NCBI GenBank assembly: GCA_019421105.1
Contig: JAHZFY010000033.1
Coordinates: forward strand, 2,275 to 12,076
Length of the DNA stretch: 9,802 nucleotides
Direction of reading: 5' to 3'
Source of the DNA: a bacterium
GTDB lineage: Bacteria; Bacillota_I; Bacilli_A; RFN20; CAG-826
Positions 1 through 6,425 of the stretch are shown one piece after another. Below the pieces are notes generated by a model, which was given only the letters and a program-made list of their open reading frames with translations, did no database searches and had not been told where the DNA came from. The position numbers and the translations under genes are program-made. Position 1 is the stretch's first letter, and every line of letters begins with the position of its first letter.

Positions 1-419
1 GTCCAAAATCCCATCACCGCTATCGATGCAGTTAAAATAAAAGAAAACGAAAATAAAAATACATCAAAGACTAAATGCAATTTAACATTTTTCATATCAA
101 ATAAAAACACACCAAAAAACGACAATATCGATGCGCATCCAATAATGCTGACAAATTTAGACATTATATCGATATTATTAAGATAAAGTTCAAAAGGATA
201 AATTACAAAAAACGAAAATAAGAACATAAATGAAGATAGCAATAAAATCCTAGATATAATCATAAAAGTATTGGTCTTAGTTTTGATTAATTCATAAGGA
301 AAAGTATTTTGAAAATGATAGAAATAATCATTTTCTTTATAATAAGAAACCATCAAGCCAATCAAGGCAAATAAAAGCAAAACCAATGAACCAAAATAGG
401 TAATAAAATTATTGATCAT
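1..419 (-). CDS. Unidentified multi-pass membrane protein, N-terminal part only
   Basis: I do not recognise this gene. It starts with ATG at 419-417, two bases after the rpe stop, and stays open for 139 codons to the window edge, so its C-terminus is missing. The product is very rich in Phe, Leu and Ile, with about four hydrophobic stretches (roughly residues 5-24, 53-77, 85-106 and 115-138), as expected for an integral membrane protein. A charged, Tyr/His-containing loop (about 25-52) separates the first two. A GAGG Shine-Dalgarno lies inside the last codons of rpe, so translation is probably coupled to rpe. In Bacillus relatives thiN (thiamine pyrophosphokinase, soluble) often follows rpe; this is clearly something else. 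The open frame, the RBS and the tight spacing make a real gene likely. Function unknown. Confidence 0.75.
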   Translation of the reverse strand, partial: MINNFITYFGSLVLLLFALIGLMVSYYKENDYFYHFQNTFPYELIKTKTNTFMIISRILLLSSFMFLFSFFVIYPFELYLNNIDIMSKFVSIIGCASILSFFGVFLFDMKNVKLHLVFDVFLFSFSFILTASIAVMGFW

Positions 420-421
420 TC

Positions 422-1084
422 TTACATCCTCAAACTATCAATTTGTTTTTTATAATCATCTGAATTAAAAATATAAGATCCGCTCACCAAAACATCTGCT
501 CCAAAAAAGCTACATAATGGACCAGTTTTTTGATTGATACCACCATCAACTTCAATTAAAAAATGGCAGTCTTCATTTTTGGTCTTATAATCTTTTAAAA
601 AGGTGATTTTACCTAATGCGTTATTCATGAATTCTTGTCCACCAAATCCAGGTTCAACGCTCATGATTAAAACTAAATCTATCATGTGTAAAAATGGTTT
701 TAATTTTAAAACATCTGTCCCAGGTCTAATAGAAATACCAGCTTTTGCGTTATTTAAATGAATCATGTTGATTAACTTAAAGATATCATTTTCATTATCA
801 AAGCACTCATAATGAAAGGTTATGATATCCGCGCCTGCTTTAATAAAACGAGCAGCAAATCTTGCTGGATCTTTAATCATTAAATGAACATCGTTTACCA
901 TGTTATGAGATTTACTTATCTTTTCTAAAACAGGTAATCCAAATGAAATATTATCGACGAACTCACCATCCATCACGTCAAAATGAAGCCATTCAGCACC
1001 AGCGCTTTGAATTTTGATAAGCTCATTTTTTAAACAATTAAAATCAGCACTTAATATGGAAGGAGCAATTTTTACATCTTTCAT
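422..1084 (-). CDS. rpe: Ribulose-phosphate 3-epimerase
   Basis: Interconverts D-ribulose 5-phosphate and D-xylulose 5-phosphate in the cytosolic non-oxidative pentose phosphate pathway. The 220-residue product is a normal-length TIM barrel with the family signatures in order: APSILSADF (7-15), HFDVMDG (34-40) with metal and catalytic residues H34 and D36, NISFG (45-49), DVHLMI (65-70) with H67, SVEPGFGGQ (142-150) in the phosphate/active-site loop, EVDGGI (178-183) with catalytic D180, and VSGSYIF (200-206). I start it at ATG 1084-1082 because a strong GAGGTGAT Shine-Dalgarno lies just upstream. The GTG at 1093, which would add three residues, is part of that Shine-Dalgarno. It follows rsgA by 5 nt and precedes the membrane-protein gene by 2 nt, so it is an operon member. 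Identity is secure. Confidence 0.97.
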   Translation of the reverse strand: MKDVKIAPSILSADFNCLKNELIKIQSAGAEWLHFDVMDGEFVDNISFGLPVLEKISKSHNMVNDVHLMIKDPARFAARFIKAGADIITFHYECFDNENDIFKLINMIHLNNAKAGISIRPGTDVLKLKPFLHMIDLVLIMSVEPGFGGQEFMNNALGKITFLKDYKTKNEDCHFLIEVDGGINQKTGPLCSFFGADVLVSGSYIFNSDDYKKQIDSLRM

Positions 1085-1088
1085 TTTT

Positions 1089-1097
1089 ATCACCTCT
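1089..1097 (-). promoter_or_regulatory. Strong Shine-Dalgarno deciding the rpe start
   Basis: The minus strand reads AGAGGTGAT followed by four A residues and ATG. Eight bases (GAGGTGAT) match the anti-SD complement exactly. The site overlaps the rsgA stop codon TGA (1092-1090) and contains the upstream in-frame GTG, which argues that translation starts at ATG 1084 and not at that GTG. Confidence 0.85.
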
Positions 1098-1950
1098 TTT
1101 TATTTAAATCGATTTCATTAATTAACTTTATATAACTATCATAACATATTTTTGGGATTTTGTTTTCATTGACTGCTTTTTTAATTTGGCAATCTTTTTC
1201 GCTTATATGAAGGCAATCAAAATAAGGGCATTTTGTATAATACTTATCAAATCCTATGAAAAAATGCGCAATTTCAACCTTATTTAAGTTTAATTCCAAA
1301 CTTGAAAATCCTGGAGTATCGACGATAAACCCTTCGTTATAAGGCAATAATATTGTTTCTTTAGTCTTATGTTTTCCTCTTCCTAAAGAGGTTGAATATT
1401 CTCCAATTAAACGATTGAAAGCATCATCGATGGAATTAATCAATGATGATTTGCCCACTCCAGATTGACCCATCAAACAAAATATATGACCTTTTAATAA
1501 AGATTTAACTTCAGTTAATCCTTCTTTTGTTTTATTGGATATAAAATAATGTTTTACATCTAATTTAGTTAAAACTTCATCTATTTCTTTGATATGTTCT
1601 TCATCAATTAAGTCTTTTTTAGTTAAAATGACAATTGATTTTATGCTATTGGCATTAGCGTAAGTTAAATACTTAAATAAGAGATCATATGAAAATGTAG
1701 GTTCGCTCAAACTGCTGACGATTAATAAATAATCCAAATTAGCGATTTCTGGACGTTTTAAATAAGAACGTCTTTCATATCTTTTATATATAGTTAAATC
1801 GTTTGGATCAAATTCGATTATATCTCCTGCAATTACTTTATTTTTATCTTTGCTAAGCGTGCCTTTTAAAGTAAAAACGTCATCTAATATCTTTTTATTT
1901 GCGTATATTTTATATTTGCCATAAAGGCAAGAAACAATAGTTCCAATCAT
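1090..1950 (-). CDS. rsgA: Ribosome small-subunit assembly GTPase RsgA (YloQ/CpgA)
   Basis: Circularly permuted GTPase that acts in late 30S subunit maturation. The 286-residue protein has an N-terminal OB-fold (about 1-70), then the permuted G motifs: G4 TKKD (110-113), P-loop GQSGVGKSS (161-169), the switch region GRGKHKT (190-196), and G3 DTPG (211-214). A C-terminal zinc-binding region follows, with C241, C246, H248 and C254 in the C-x4-C-x-H-x5-C pattern. Length and order are typical. It starts with ATG 1950-1948, three nucleotides after the kinase stop. No good Shine-Dalgarno is visible, so initiation may be coupled to the kinase gene. The stop is TGA, the only TGA stop among the complete genes, and is followed at once by TAA in frame. 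In B. subtilis the orthologue is a PrkC substrate, which fits its position beside the kinase. Confidence 0.97.
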   Translation of the reverse strand: MIGTIVSCLYGKYKIYANKKILDDVFTLKGTLSKDKNKVIAGDIIEFDPNDLTIYKRYERRSYLKRPEIANLDYLLIVSSLSEPTFSYDLLFKYLTYANANSIKSIVILTKKDLIDEEHIKEIDEVLTKLDVKHYFISNKTKEGLTEVKSLLKGHIFCLMGQSGVGKSSLINSIDDAFNRLIGEYSTSLGRGKHKTKETILLPYNEGFIVDTPGFSSLELNLNKVEIAHFFIGFDKYYTKCPYFDCLHISEKDCQIKKAVNENKIPKICYDSYIKLINEIDLNKKR

Positions 1951-1953
1951 AAT

Positions 1954-2838
1954 TTATTTAAAACCAAAAATCCTAGATAGGAATGATTTTTTCTCTTTTA
2001 AAGTATTAGGATTATCCTTTAAAGCTTTGATATCATCATGCATTTCCATAATCGAATTATATCTTTCTTTTGGATTCTTTTTAACTGCTTTTTCAATGAT
2101 GTATTCCACTTCTTTAGGACAATTTGGAACATATTTTTTTATCGGTGGGAATTTATCTTTAACTTGAGAGACAGCAACATCGACTGGGTTAGATTTTTCA
2201 AAAGGTAAATGGCCTGATAAAAGCTCATAAAAAGTTACACCAGCGGCGTAAATATCTGACTTATATGATGCTGGCTCACCTTTGGCAATTTCTGGAGCCA
2301 TATAATGAACCGAGCCAACCACTTCATTAGTCGAAGTCAAATTAGAATTGACAAATTCAGCTTGAGCAATGCCAAAATCACCCAACTTAATAGTTCCATC
2401 CGCCATGATGAAAATATTATCAGGTTTAACATCGCGGTGAACGATGAATTTACTATGCGCAGCATTTAAAGCTTTTGTTAATTGAAGCATGATATCCACT
2501 GCTTCATATAATGAAAACCTGGTTCTAAAATCTAAAGCTTCTTTTAAAGATTGACCAGAAATATATTCATAAGCGATATATGGACGTCCCTCAACAACAC
2601 CGTGATTATAAATTTTAACAATGTTTGGATCATTTAATTGAGCGACGATTGACGCTTCATTAGCAAATCTTTTTAAATTGACAGGATTAGACATGACATC
2701 TTCACGAATAAATTTTATGGCGACACTTTTTTTAGAAATGATATCGGTCGCTTCAAAAACTTCCGCCATACCACCATGCCCAACACGAGATGTGATACGA
2801 TATCTTTCATCTACTAAAGAACCATATTTAATAGCCAT
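1954..2838 (-). CDS. prkC: Short PrkC-type Ser/Thr protein kinase without PASTA domains
   Basis: Hanks-type Ser/Thr kinase, 294 residues from ATG 2838-2836. All catalytic motifs are present: Gly loop GHGGMAEV (20-27), ATP-anchoring K42 in VAIKF, alpha-C E61, catalytic loop HRDVKPDN (134-141), DFG (154-156), Thr/Ser-rich activation loop (T168, S169, T170), APE (181-183) and the SDIYAAG segment (194-200). After the catalytic domain only about 20 residues remain, ending in a basic, amphipathic tail (KKSFLSRIFGFK). There is no transmembrane helix and no PASTA repeat, unlike Bacillus PrkC, which is roughly twice as long. It should therefore be active but cytosolic or only peripherally membrane-bound. 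It overlaps the phosphatase stop by one base (TAATG) and precedes rsgA by 3 nt. A TTG at 2853 is in frame but abuts and partly lies in the Shine-Dalgarno, so I reject it as the start. Confidence 0.95.
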   Translation of the reverse strand: MAIKYGSLVDERYRITSRVGHGGMAEVFEATDIISKKSVAIKFIREDVMSNPVNLKRFANEASIVAQLNDPNIVKIYNHGVVEGRPYIAYEYISGQSLKEALDFRTRFSLYEAVDIMLQLTKALNAAHSKFIVHRDVKPDNIFIMADGTIKLGDFGIAQAEFVNSNLTSTNEVVGSVHYMAPEIAKGEPASYKSDIYAAGVTFYELLSGHLPFEKSNPVDVAVSQVKDKFPPIKKYVPNCPKEVEYIIEKAVKKNPKERYNSIMEMHDDIKALKDNPNTLKEKKSFLSRIFGFK

Positions 2839-3581
2839 TACAACACCTCCCAATATACGATCGCAATATTATCAGATCCACCATTAGCGTTAGCTAGCGA
2901 AACTAATTCATCACATTTTTGTTGAGGTGAATCATCGAGTTTAATAATTGATTCAATGTCGCTTGATGGGACATTGTTATATAAGCCATCAGAACATAAT
3001 AACAATGGCTGTCCATTATATTTTTTGCTAAAACAATCAATGCTTAAACTAGGATAAACTCCTAAAGCATTCAATAAGACATGCCTTTTAGGGTGGGTTT
3101 TCATTTCTGATTCGCTAATTTGTCCACTCCTATATAAATAAGCAACATATGTTTGATCTTCGCTTAATTGCACTAATTTATTATTTTCTAACATATAAAT
3201 TCTTGAGTCGCCAATTTGACCGATGATAATATTCTTTTTTAAAACCAAACAGCAAGTCAAAGTTGTTCCCATACCTTTATATGTTGGATTTCTAAAGGCT
3301 TCATTATACACTAAGGAGTTCGCTTTTTTTACAACGCTTTTTAACCATATTTTTTCAAAATAGATAAGTGGAAAACTCGGTTTTTTTGCAAACTCTTCAG
3401 CGATGACGTCTCTAGTTAGTCTTGAAGCTAATTCACCATAGCTTTGTCCACCCATTCCATCGCAAACCAAAAGCAAAACTTCACCATTGGAGTTGGTGAG
3501 AGCTAAAGCTTGGTCTTCATTAGCGATTCTAATTCGACCAACATCGGTTTTAAATGAGTAACGTCCTATGGCCTTTTTCAT
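2838..3581 (-). CDS. prpC: PP2C-family Ser/Thr protein phosphatase (PrpC/Stp)
   Basis: Mn/Mg-dependent PPM phosphatase that should reverse phosphorylation by the adjacent kinase. The 247-residue length is typical. Motifs in order: DVGRIRIANED (13-23), DGMGG (41-45) with metal ligand D41, GMGTTLT (103-109), GQIGDSRIY (121-129), the flap region QTYVAYLYRSGQIS (143-156), the SDG motif (197-199) with D198, and GGSDNI (234-239) with D237. All expected metal-ligand aspartates appear intact, so it should be active. No signal peptide or membrane segment. It starts with ATG 3581-3579, 5 nt after the rlmN stop, with only a weak purine-rich RBS. Its stop overlaps the kinase start. The rlmN-prpC-prkC-rsgA order is the same as in Bacillus. 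Confidence 0.96.
   Translation of the reverse strand: MKKAIGRYSFKTDVGRIRIANEDQALALTNSNGEVLLLVCDGMGGQSYGELASRLTRDVIAEEFAKKPSFPLIYFEKIWLKSVVKKANSLVYNEAFRNPTYKGMGTTLTCCLVLKKNIIIGQIGDSRIYMLENNKLVQLSEDQTYVAYLYRSGQISESEMKTHPKRHVLLNALGVYPSLSIDCFSKKYNGQPLLLCSDGLYNNVPSSDIESIIKLDDSPQQKCDELVSLANANGGSDNIAIVYWEVL
2844..2851 (-). promoter_or_regulatory. Strong Shine-Dalgarno for the kinase gene
   Basis: The minus strand reads GGGAGGTG, then TTGTA (5 nt), then ATG at 2838. The site is encoded within the last codons of the phosphatase gene. The upstream in-frame TTG (2853-2851) shares its last G with this element, so the ATG is the credible start and the kinase N-terminus is MAIKYG. Confidence 0.85.
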
Positions 3582-3586
3582 ATATT

Positions 3587-4621
3587 TTAATTTTTCTTAG
3601 CTCTTAATTGACCACATGCTGCATCGATGTCCGTACCAAATTCTTTTCTAACGGTCGCGGTTACACCATTTTTAATCAAACGATCTAAAAATGCTTGGAC
3701 AGACTTGTGATCACTTCTTTTAAATTCATTTTCCATAACCTCGTTATATGGAATTAAATTGACATAAGCAAGCGTACCTTTAATTAATCTTGCTAATTCA
3801 TCAGCGTCTTTTAAAGAGTCGTTTATCCCTTTAAGTAAAATGTATTCAAAAGTAACCCTTCTACCTGCGGTTTTTTCATATTCTTTAACAGCAGGAATCA
3901 ATTGATTTAAAGGATACACTTTATTAATTTTCATCAATTTTGAACGTGTTTCATCATTTGGGGCGTGCAAAGAAATTGCTAAATTTATTTGTAAGCCTTC
4001 TTGTCCATATTTGATGATTTTATCAGGTATTCCACATGTGGAAACAGTAATATGTCTTGCTCCAATCGCTAATGCTTTTGGATGATTCATTATCTTTACA
4101 AAATCTAAAACATTATCGTAATTATCAAAAGGTTCTCCAGTTCCCATAACGACGATATGAGTAACGTGTTTTCCTTTTTCTTCTTCATCTAATAATTGAT
4201 TTAAAACCAAGACCTCTCCTACCATTTCTGCAGTGGTAAGGTTTCTTGTCTTTTTAAATAACCCAGAAGCACAAAAAGCGCATCCCATATTGCAACCAAC
4301 TTGACTTGATACACAAGCTACATTGCCATAAGAATAACGCATCAATACCGTTTCTACTTTGCTCCCATCTTCCATTTCTAAAAGAAGCTTAATCGTTCCA
4401 TCGCTTGATACTTGTTTAGTATGAATTTTTGGAAGAGTTAAACAATATTTTGAATTTAAAACTTCGCGAAAACGCAAAGATATATCGCTCATCTCATCAA
4501 AAGTCTTAGCCTTTTTTTCATACATCCAAATATATAATTGAGTAGCGCGATATCTTTTTTGCTCTTCTGAAAGCATCAATTCCTCAAGTTTTTTTATTTC
4601 TAAACCGTAAAGATTAATCAA
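3587..4621 (-). CDS. rlmN: Dual-specificity 23S rRNA/tRNA adenine-C2 methyltransferase RlmN
   Basis: Radical-SAM enzyme that makes m2A at 23S rRNA A2503 and at A37 of some tRNAs. Numbered from the GTG at 4630, the CxxxCxxC cluster is C113, C117, C120. C106 sits seven residues before it, matching the resolving Cys of the E. coli enzyme, and C339 in DAACGQL matches the methylated Cys. GTGEP (163-167) is the SAM-binding motif. The enzyme should be fully active. Start choice is uncertain. TTG 4621-4619 lies five bases after an AGGTGA Shine-Dalgarno and gives 344 residues. GTG 4630-4628 is inside that Shine-Dalgarno and gives 347. No ATG is available before the conserved N-terminal helix. It overlaps the RsmB-like gene by 8 nt, suggesting translational coupling, and lies 5 nt before prpC. 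Confidence 0.96.
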   Translation of the reverse strand: MINLYGLEIKKLEELMLSEEQKRYRATQLYIWMYEKKAKTFDEMSDISLRFREVLNSKYCLTLPKIHTKQVSSDGTIKLLLEMEDGSKVETVLMRYSYGNVACVSSQVGCNMGCAFCASGLFKKTRNLTTAEMVGEVLVLNQLLDEEEKGKHVTHIVVMGTGEPFDNYDNVLDFVKIMNHPKALAIGARHITVSTCGIPDKIIKYGQEGLQINLAISLHAPNDETRSKLMKINKVYPLNQLIPAVKEYEKTAGRRVTFEYILLKGINDSLKDADELARLIKGTLAYVNLIPYNEVMENEFKRSDHKSVQAFLDRLIKNGVTATVRKEFGTDIDAACGQLRAKKN

Positions 4622-5897
4622 TGTGTTCACCTACTTTTTTTAAAATTGCATAATACATGGAAGCATTGCAAGCATCATAAGGGAAATGTTGTTTTTCTTC
4701 GATTAAAGTAAATTCTGGATGATTCTTTAAAAATGAAGAAACAATATTTTGGCTTTCTTTTTTATCGATAGTGCTGACACTATAAACTAATAATCCATCA
4801 TCTTCAATAAATGAGGATGCTTCTTCAATCGCTAGTTTTTGACGATTGATCAAATCATCTAAAGTGTTTTTATCAAAATGTAAGAAATAATCTGGATCGA
4901 TTCTCAAGCGATCAAAATTTGAATTTTCAGGCAATAAGATAAATAAAGGCACCTTATTTGAAATCGCTGTCATCATATAACCGATGTCGCACTCGATATT
5001 GCTGGCGTTTTTTATTTGATAACGATTTAAGTTATTTTTAAACAAATAGACATCTTTATTTGGGGTTGTCAAATTATCAATTTTTAATTGGCTTTTGTAT
5101 TTGACTCCTAATTCTAAAGCAACAACGTTATAGCTTCCTGAAAAAATAACGATAGGTTTATATAGATCAATTGGCAACTTATCAAGCATTTCTTTTAAAG
5201 CTAAACTTTCTTGAAAACAACGATTTTGTAAAATGAATTTCTTTTTTCTTACGGCTTGCTTGCCATTATAAACCACCATATCATCATTGCTTTCGCAAAC
5301 CGACAATTCATCTTTATATTCTTTAAGAAGTTTTTCTTTATCAGTCAATAAAGTATTGACTCTTAAAAATTGGATAGGGTTTTTAGTATTCGCTCTTGCG
5401 ATTTTATATGCGGTATTTTTATTAAAACTATGAGACCACATCTTCGCCATCCATTCCATGACGTTATATCTTTTTGAAATGAACCCAAAAGAAATCTTAT
5501 TTAACTCTGGGTCGATTAATGGTTCACCGTTATATTTGGCATTTAAAAAATCTTTTAATTCATCTTTATCTAGTTCGATACCTTCATCTTGAAGTGTCTT
5601 TAAAACGAATTGATAACAAGTTTCATTATCTAGTCTTTTTAAAAATAATCCATTCGCTAATGCTAAGCCAATAGAAAGTTGAACTTTTTCATTTTCAATT
5701 TTAAATCTTTCTAAACTGAGCGATTTAAAAACGATGTAATGTCTTAATTCACATCCAACAAATGCACTGACATCGCTTGGTTGGATATCTTTTGATTTTT
5801 CTTCATCCAAAAATAATTTCTTTAATGATTCATGGAATGATAATTTGTTGATGGTAATATCTTGTAAAACCATCAATGATGCGTTCAATGTTTTCAT
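4614..5897 (-). CDS. RsmB-like (RCMT-fold) protein with degenerate catalytic motifs
   Basis: This gene sits where rsmB (16S rRNA m5C967 methyltransferase) is found in Bacillus, and its 427-residue length fits. Family-like segments are NPIQFLRVNTLLT (173-185), matching the LRVN element; NRCFQESLALKEML (225-238), matching the VQDEAS region; RLRIDPDYF (330-338), matching the R-PDIKW segment; the helix INRQKLAIEEA (350-360); and GLLVYSVSTI (368-377), matching the VYSTCTI motif. The active site is gone. The SAM motif I (CAAPGGKT) is replaced by FSGSYNVVA (252-260), the PCSG cysteine by PENS (323-326), and the TCT cysteine by Ser. The N-terminal 150 residues are helical and NusB-like only in position. 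No stop or frameshift is present, so it looks like a maintained pseudoenzyme, perhaps an rRNA-binding protein. The start is ATG 5897 with AGGT seven bases upstream. Orthology is inferred from synteny plus these segments. Confidence 0.8.
   Translation of the reverse strand: MKTLNASLMVLQDITINKLSFHESLKKLFLDEEKSKDIQPSDVSAFVGCELRHYIVFKSLSLERFKIENEKVQLSIGLALANGLFLKRLDNETCYQFVLKTLQDEGIELDKDELKDFLNAKYNGEPLIDPELNKISFGFISKRYNVMEWMAKMWSHSFNKNTAYKIARANTKNPIQFLRVNTLLTDKEKLLKEYKDELSVCESNDDMVVYNGKQAVRKKKFILQNRCFQESLALKEMLDKLPIDLYKPIVIFSGSYNVVALELGVKYKSQLKIDNLTTPNKDVYLFKNNLNRYQIKNASNIECDIGYMMTAISNKVPLFILLPENSNFDRLRIDPDYFLHFDKNTLDDLINRQKLAIEEASSFIEDDGLLVYSVSTIDKKESQNIVSSFLKNHPEFTLIEEKQHFPYDACNASMYYAILKKVGEHID
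4627..4632 (-). promoter_or_regulatory. Shine-Dalgarno supporting a TTG start for rlmN
   Basis: The minus strand reads AGGTGA, then ACACA, then TTG at 4621. The GTG at 4630 is part of this element and has no good ribosome site of its own. This favours the unusual TTG start. Confidence 0.6.
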
Positions 5898-5918
5898 AAT
5901 AAGTACCTATTTGTCCTT

Positions 5919-6365
5919 TTAATCTAAAATATCTTCAAAGATATTGCCGGTATAAATTTGATCGTCTTCTTCACCTTCTTCATATTCATTATCATCGGTT
6001 TGAAAATCGACTACATTCGATTCTTTGATGTATCTTGGATATTCATTATTAAATGAAATCACGCGATCATCGACACTATAATAATGGAATATAACTTCGA
6101 CGTTGATAGCAACATCTTTAAAAGCGGTAATTAAATATTTGGCAATATCAGCTTGAAGAACTTGAGTCTTTTTAGGAGCCATGACATCAATCAAAACATG
6201 CCAAGAAGTTTGTTCCACTCCTTCATGAAAAATCATGCAATTTGGAGCAACAAAATTAATATCATCACTTGAAACTTCGTATAAGTTTGCAAGATTTTTA
6301 GTTGTTTCTTTTGATAAACGACCAACAATAAATTGGTCCAATCCAATAACTTTAATTGTAATCAT
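5919..6365 (-). CDS. DUF1904-like (tautomerase-fold-like) protein with acidic tail
   Basis: 148 residues. The first ~115 resemble DUF1904, a small uncharacterised family related to the tautomerase/MIF fold. They begin ITIKVIGLDQF, then a helix with LSKETTKNLANL, a strand pair around NCMIFHEG (42-49), a core strand SWHVLIDVMAP (54-64), a helix with QADIAKYLIT (71-80), and a strand with INVEVIFHYY (87-96). This assignment is from memory of the family pattern and is tentative. No N-terminal catalytic proline follows the Met, so tautomerase activity is not implied. Residues 120-148 form a strongly acidic, probably disordered tail rich in Asp and Glu. It starts with ATG 6365, six bases after an AAGGG Shine-Dalgarno, and lies 58 nt after priA and 21 nt before the RsmB-like gene. 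Bacillus has def and fmt at this place. Function unknown. Confidence 0.85.
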   Translation of the reverse strand: MITIKVIGLDQFIVGRLSKETTKNLANLYEVSSDDINFVAPNCMIFHEGVEQTSWHVLIDVMAPKKTQVLQADIAKYLITAFKDVAINVEVIFHYYSVDDRVISFNNEYPRYIKESNVVDFQTDDNEYEEGEEDDQIYTGNIFEDILD

Positions 6366-6394
6366 TAAAAGCCCTTCTTTCTATATCACCATAT

Positions 6395-6403
6395 ATATTA
6401 ACA
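6395..6403 (-). promoter_or_regulatory. Possible weak internal promoter (extended -10) before the DUF1904-like gene
   Basis: The 58-nt gap after priA is the largest in the operon. On the minus strand it holds TGTTAATAT, an extended -10 like element about 30 bases before the start codon. No convincing -35 is present at 16-18 nt, and the region is so AT-rich that a chance match is quite possible. If real, it would let the downstream genes be transcribed separately from gmk-priA. Confidence 0.25.
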
Positions 6404-6404
6404 C

Positions 6405-6425
6405 AAAATACTAAAAAAGTATTTT
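6405..6425 (-). repeat. Small AT-rich inverted repeat at the end of priA
   Basis: AAAATAC, a 7-nt A-rich loop, then GTATTTT. The arms are perfect, but with only one G-C pair the hairpin would be weak. It overlaps the priA stop codon, and on the minus strand there is no long T-tract after it, so I do not call it a terminator. Confidence 0.3.

Noticed and set aside
1090..1092. TGA read as Trp (mycoplasma code 4)
   Set aside because: All complete genes use TGG for Trp and contain no internal TGA; the single terminal TGA is followed at once by TAA, so it gives no support for code 4.
1376..1391. CCTCTT-CCTA-AAGAGG hairpin considered as a terminator
   Set aside because: It lies in the conserved GTPase switch-region codons of rsgA and no T-tract follows on either strand.
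2678..2887. Plus-strand open frame of 69 codons
   Set aside because: It is antisense to the conserved kinase and the end of the phosphatase, has no recognisable domain, and looks like a shadow frame.
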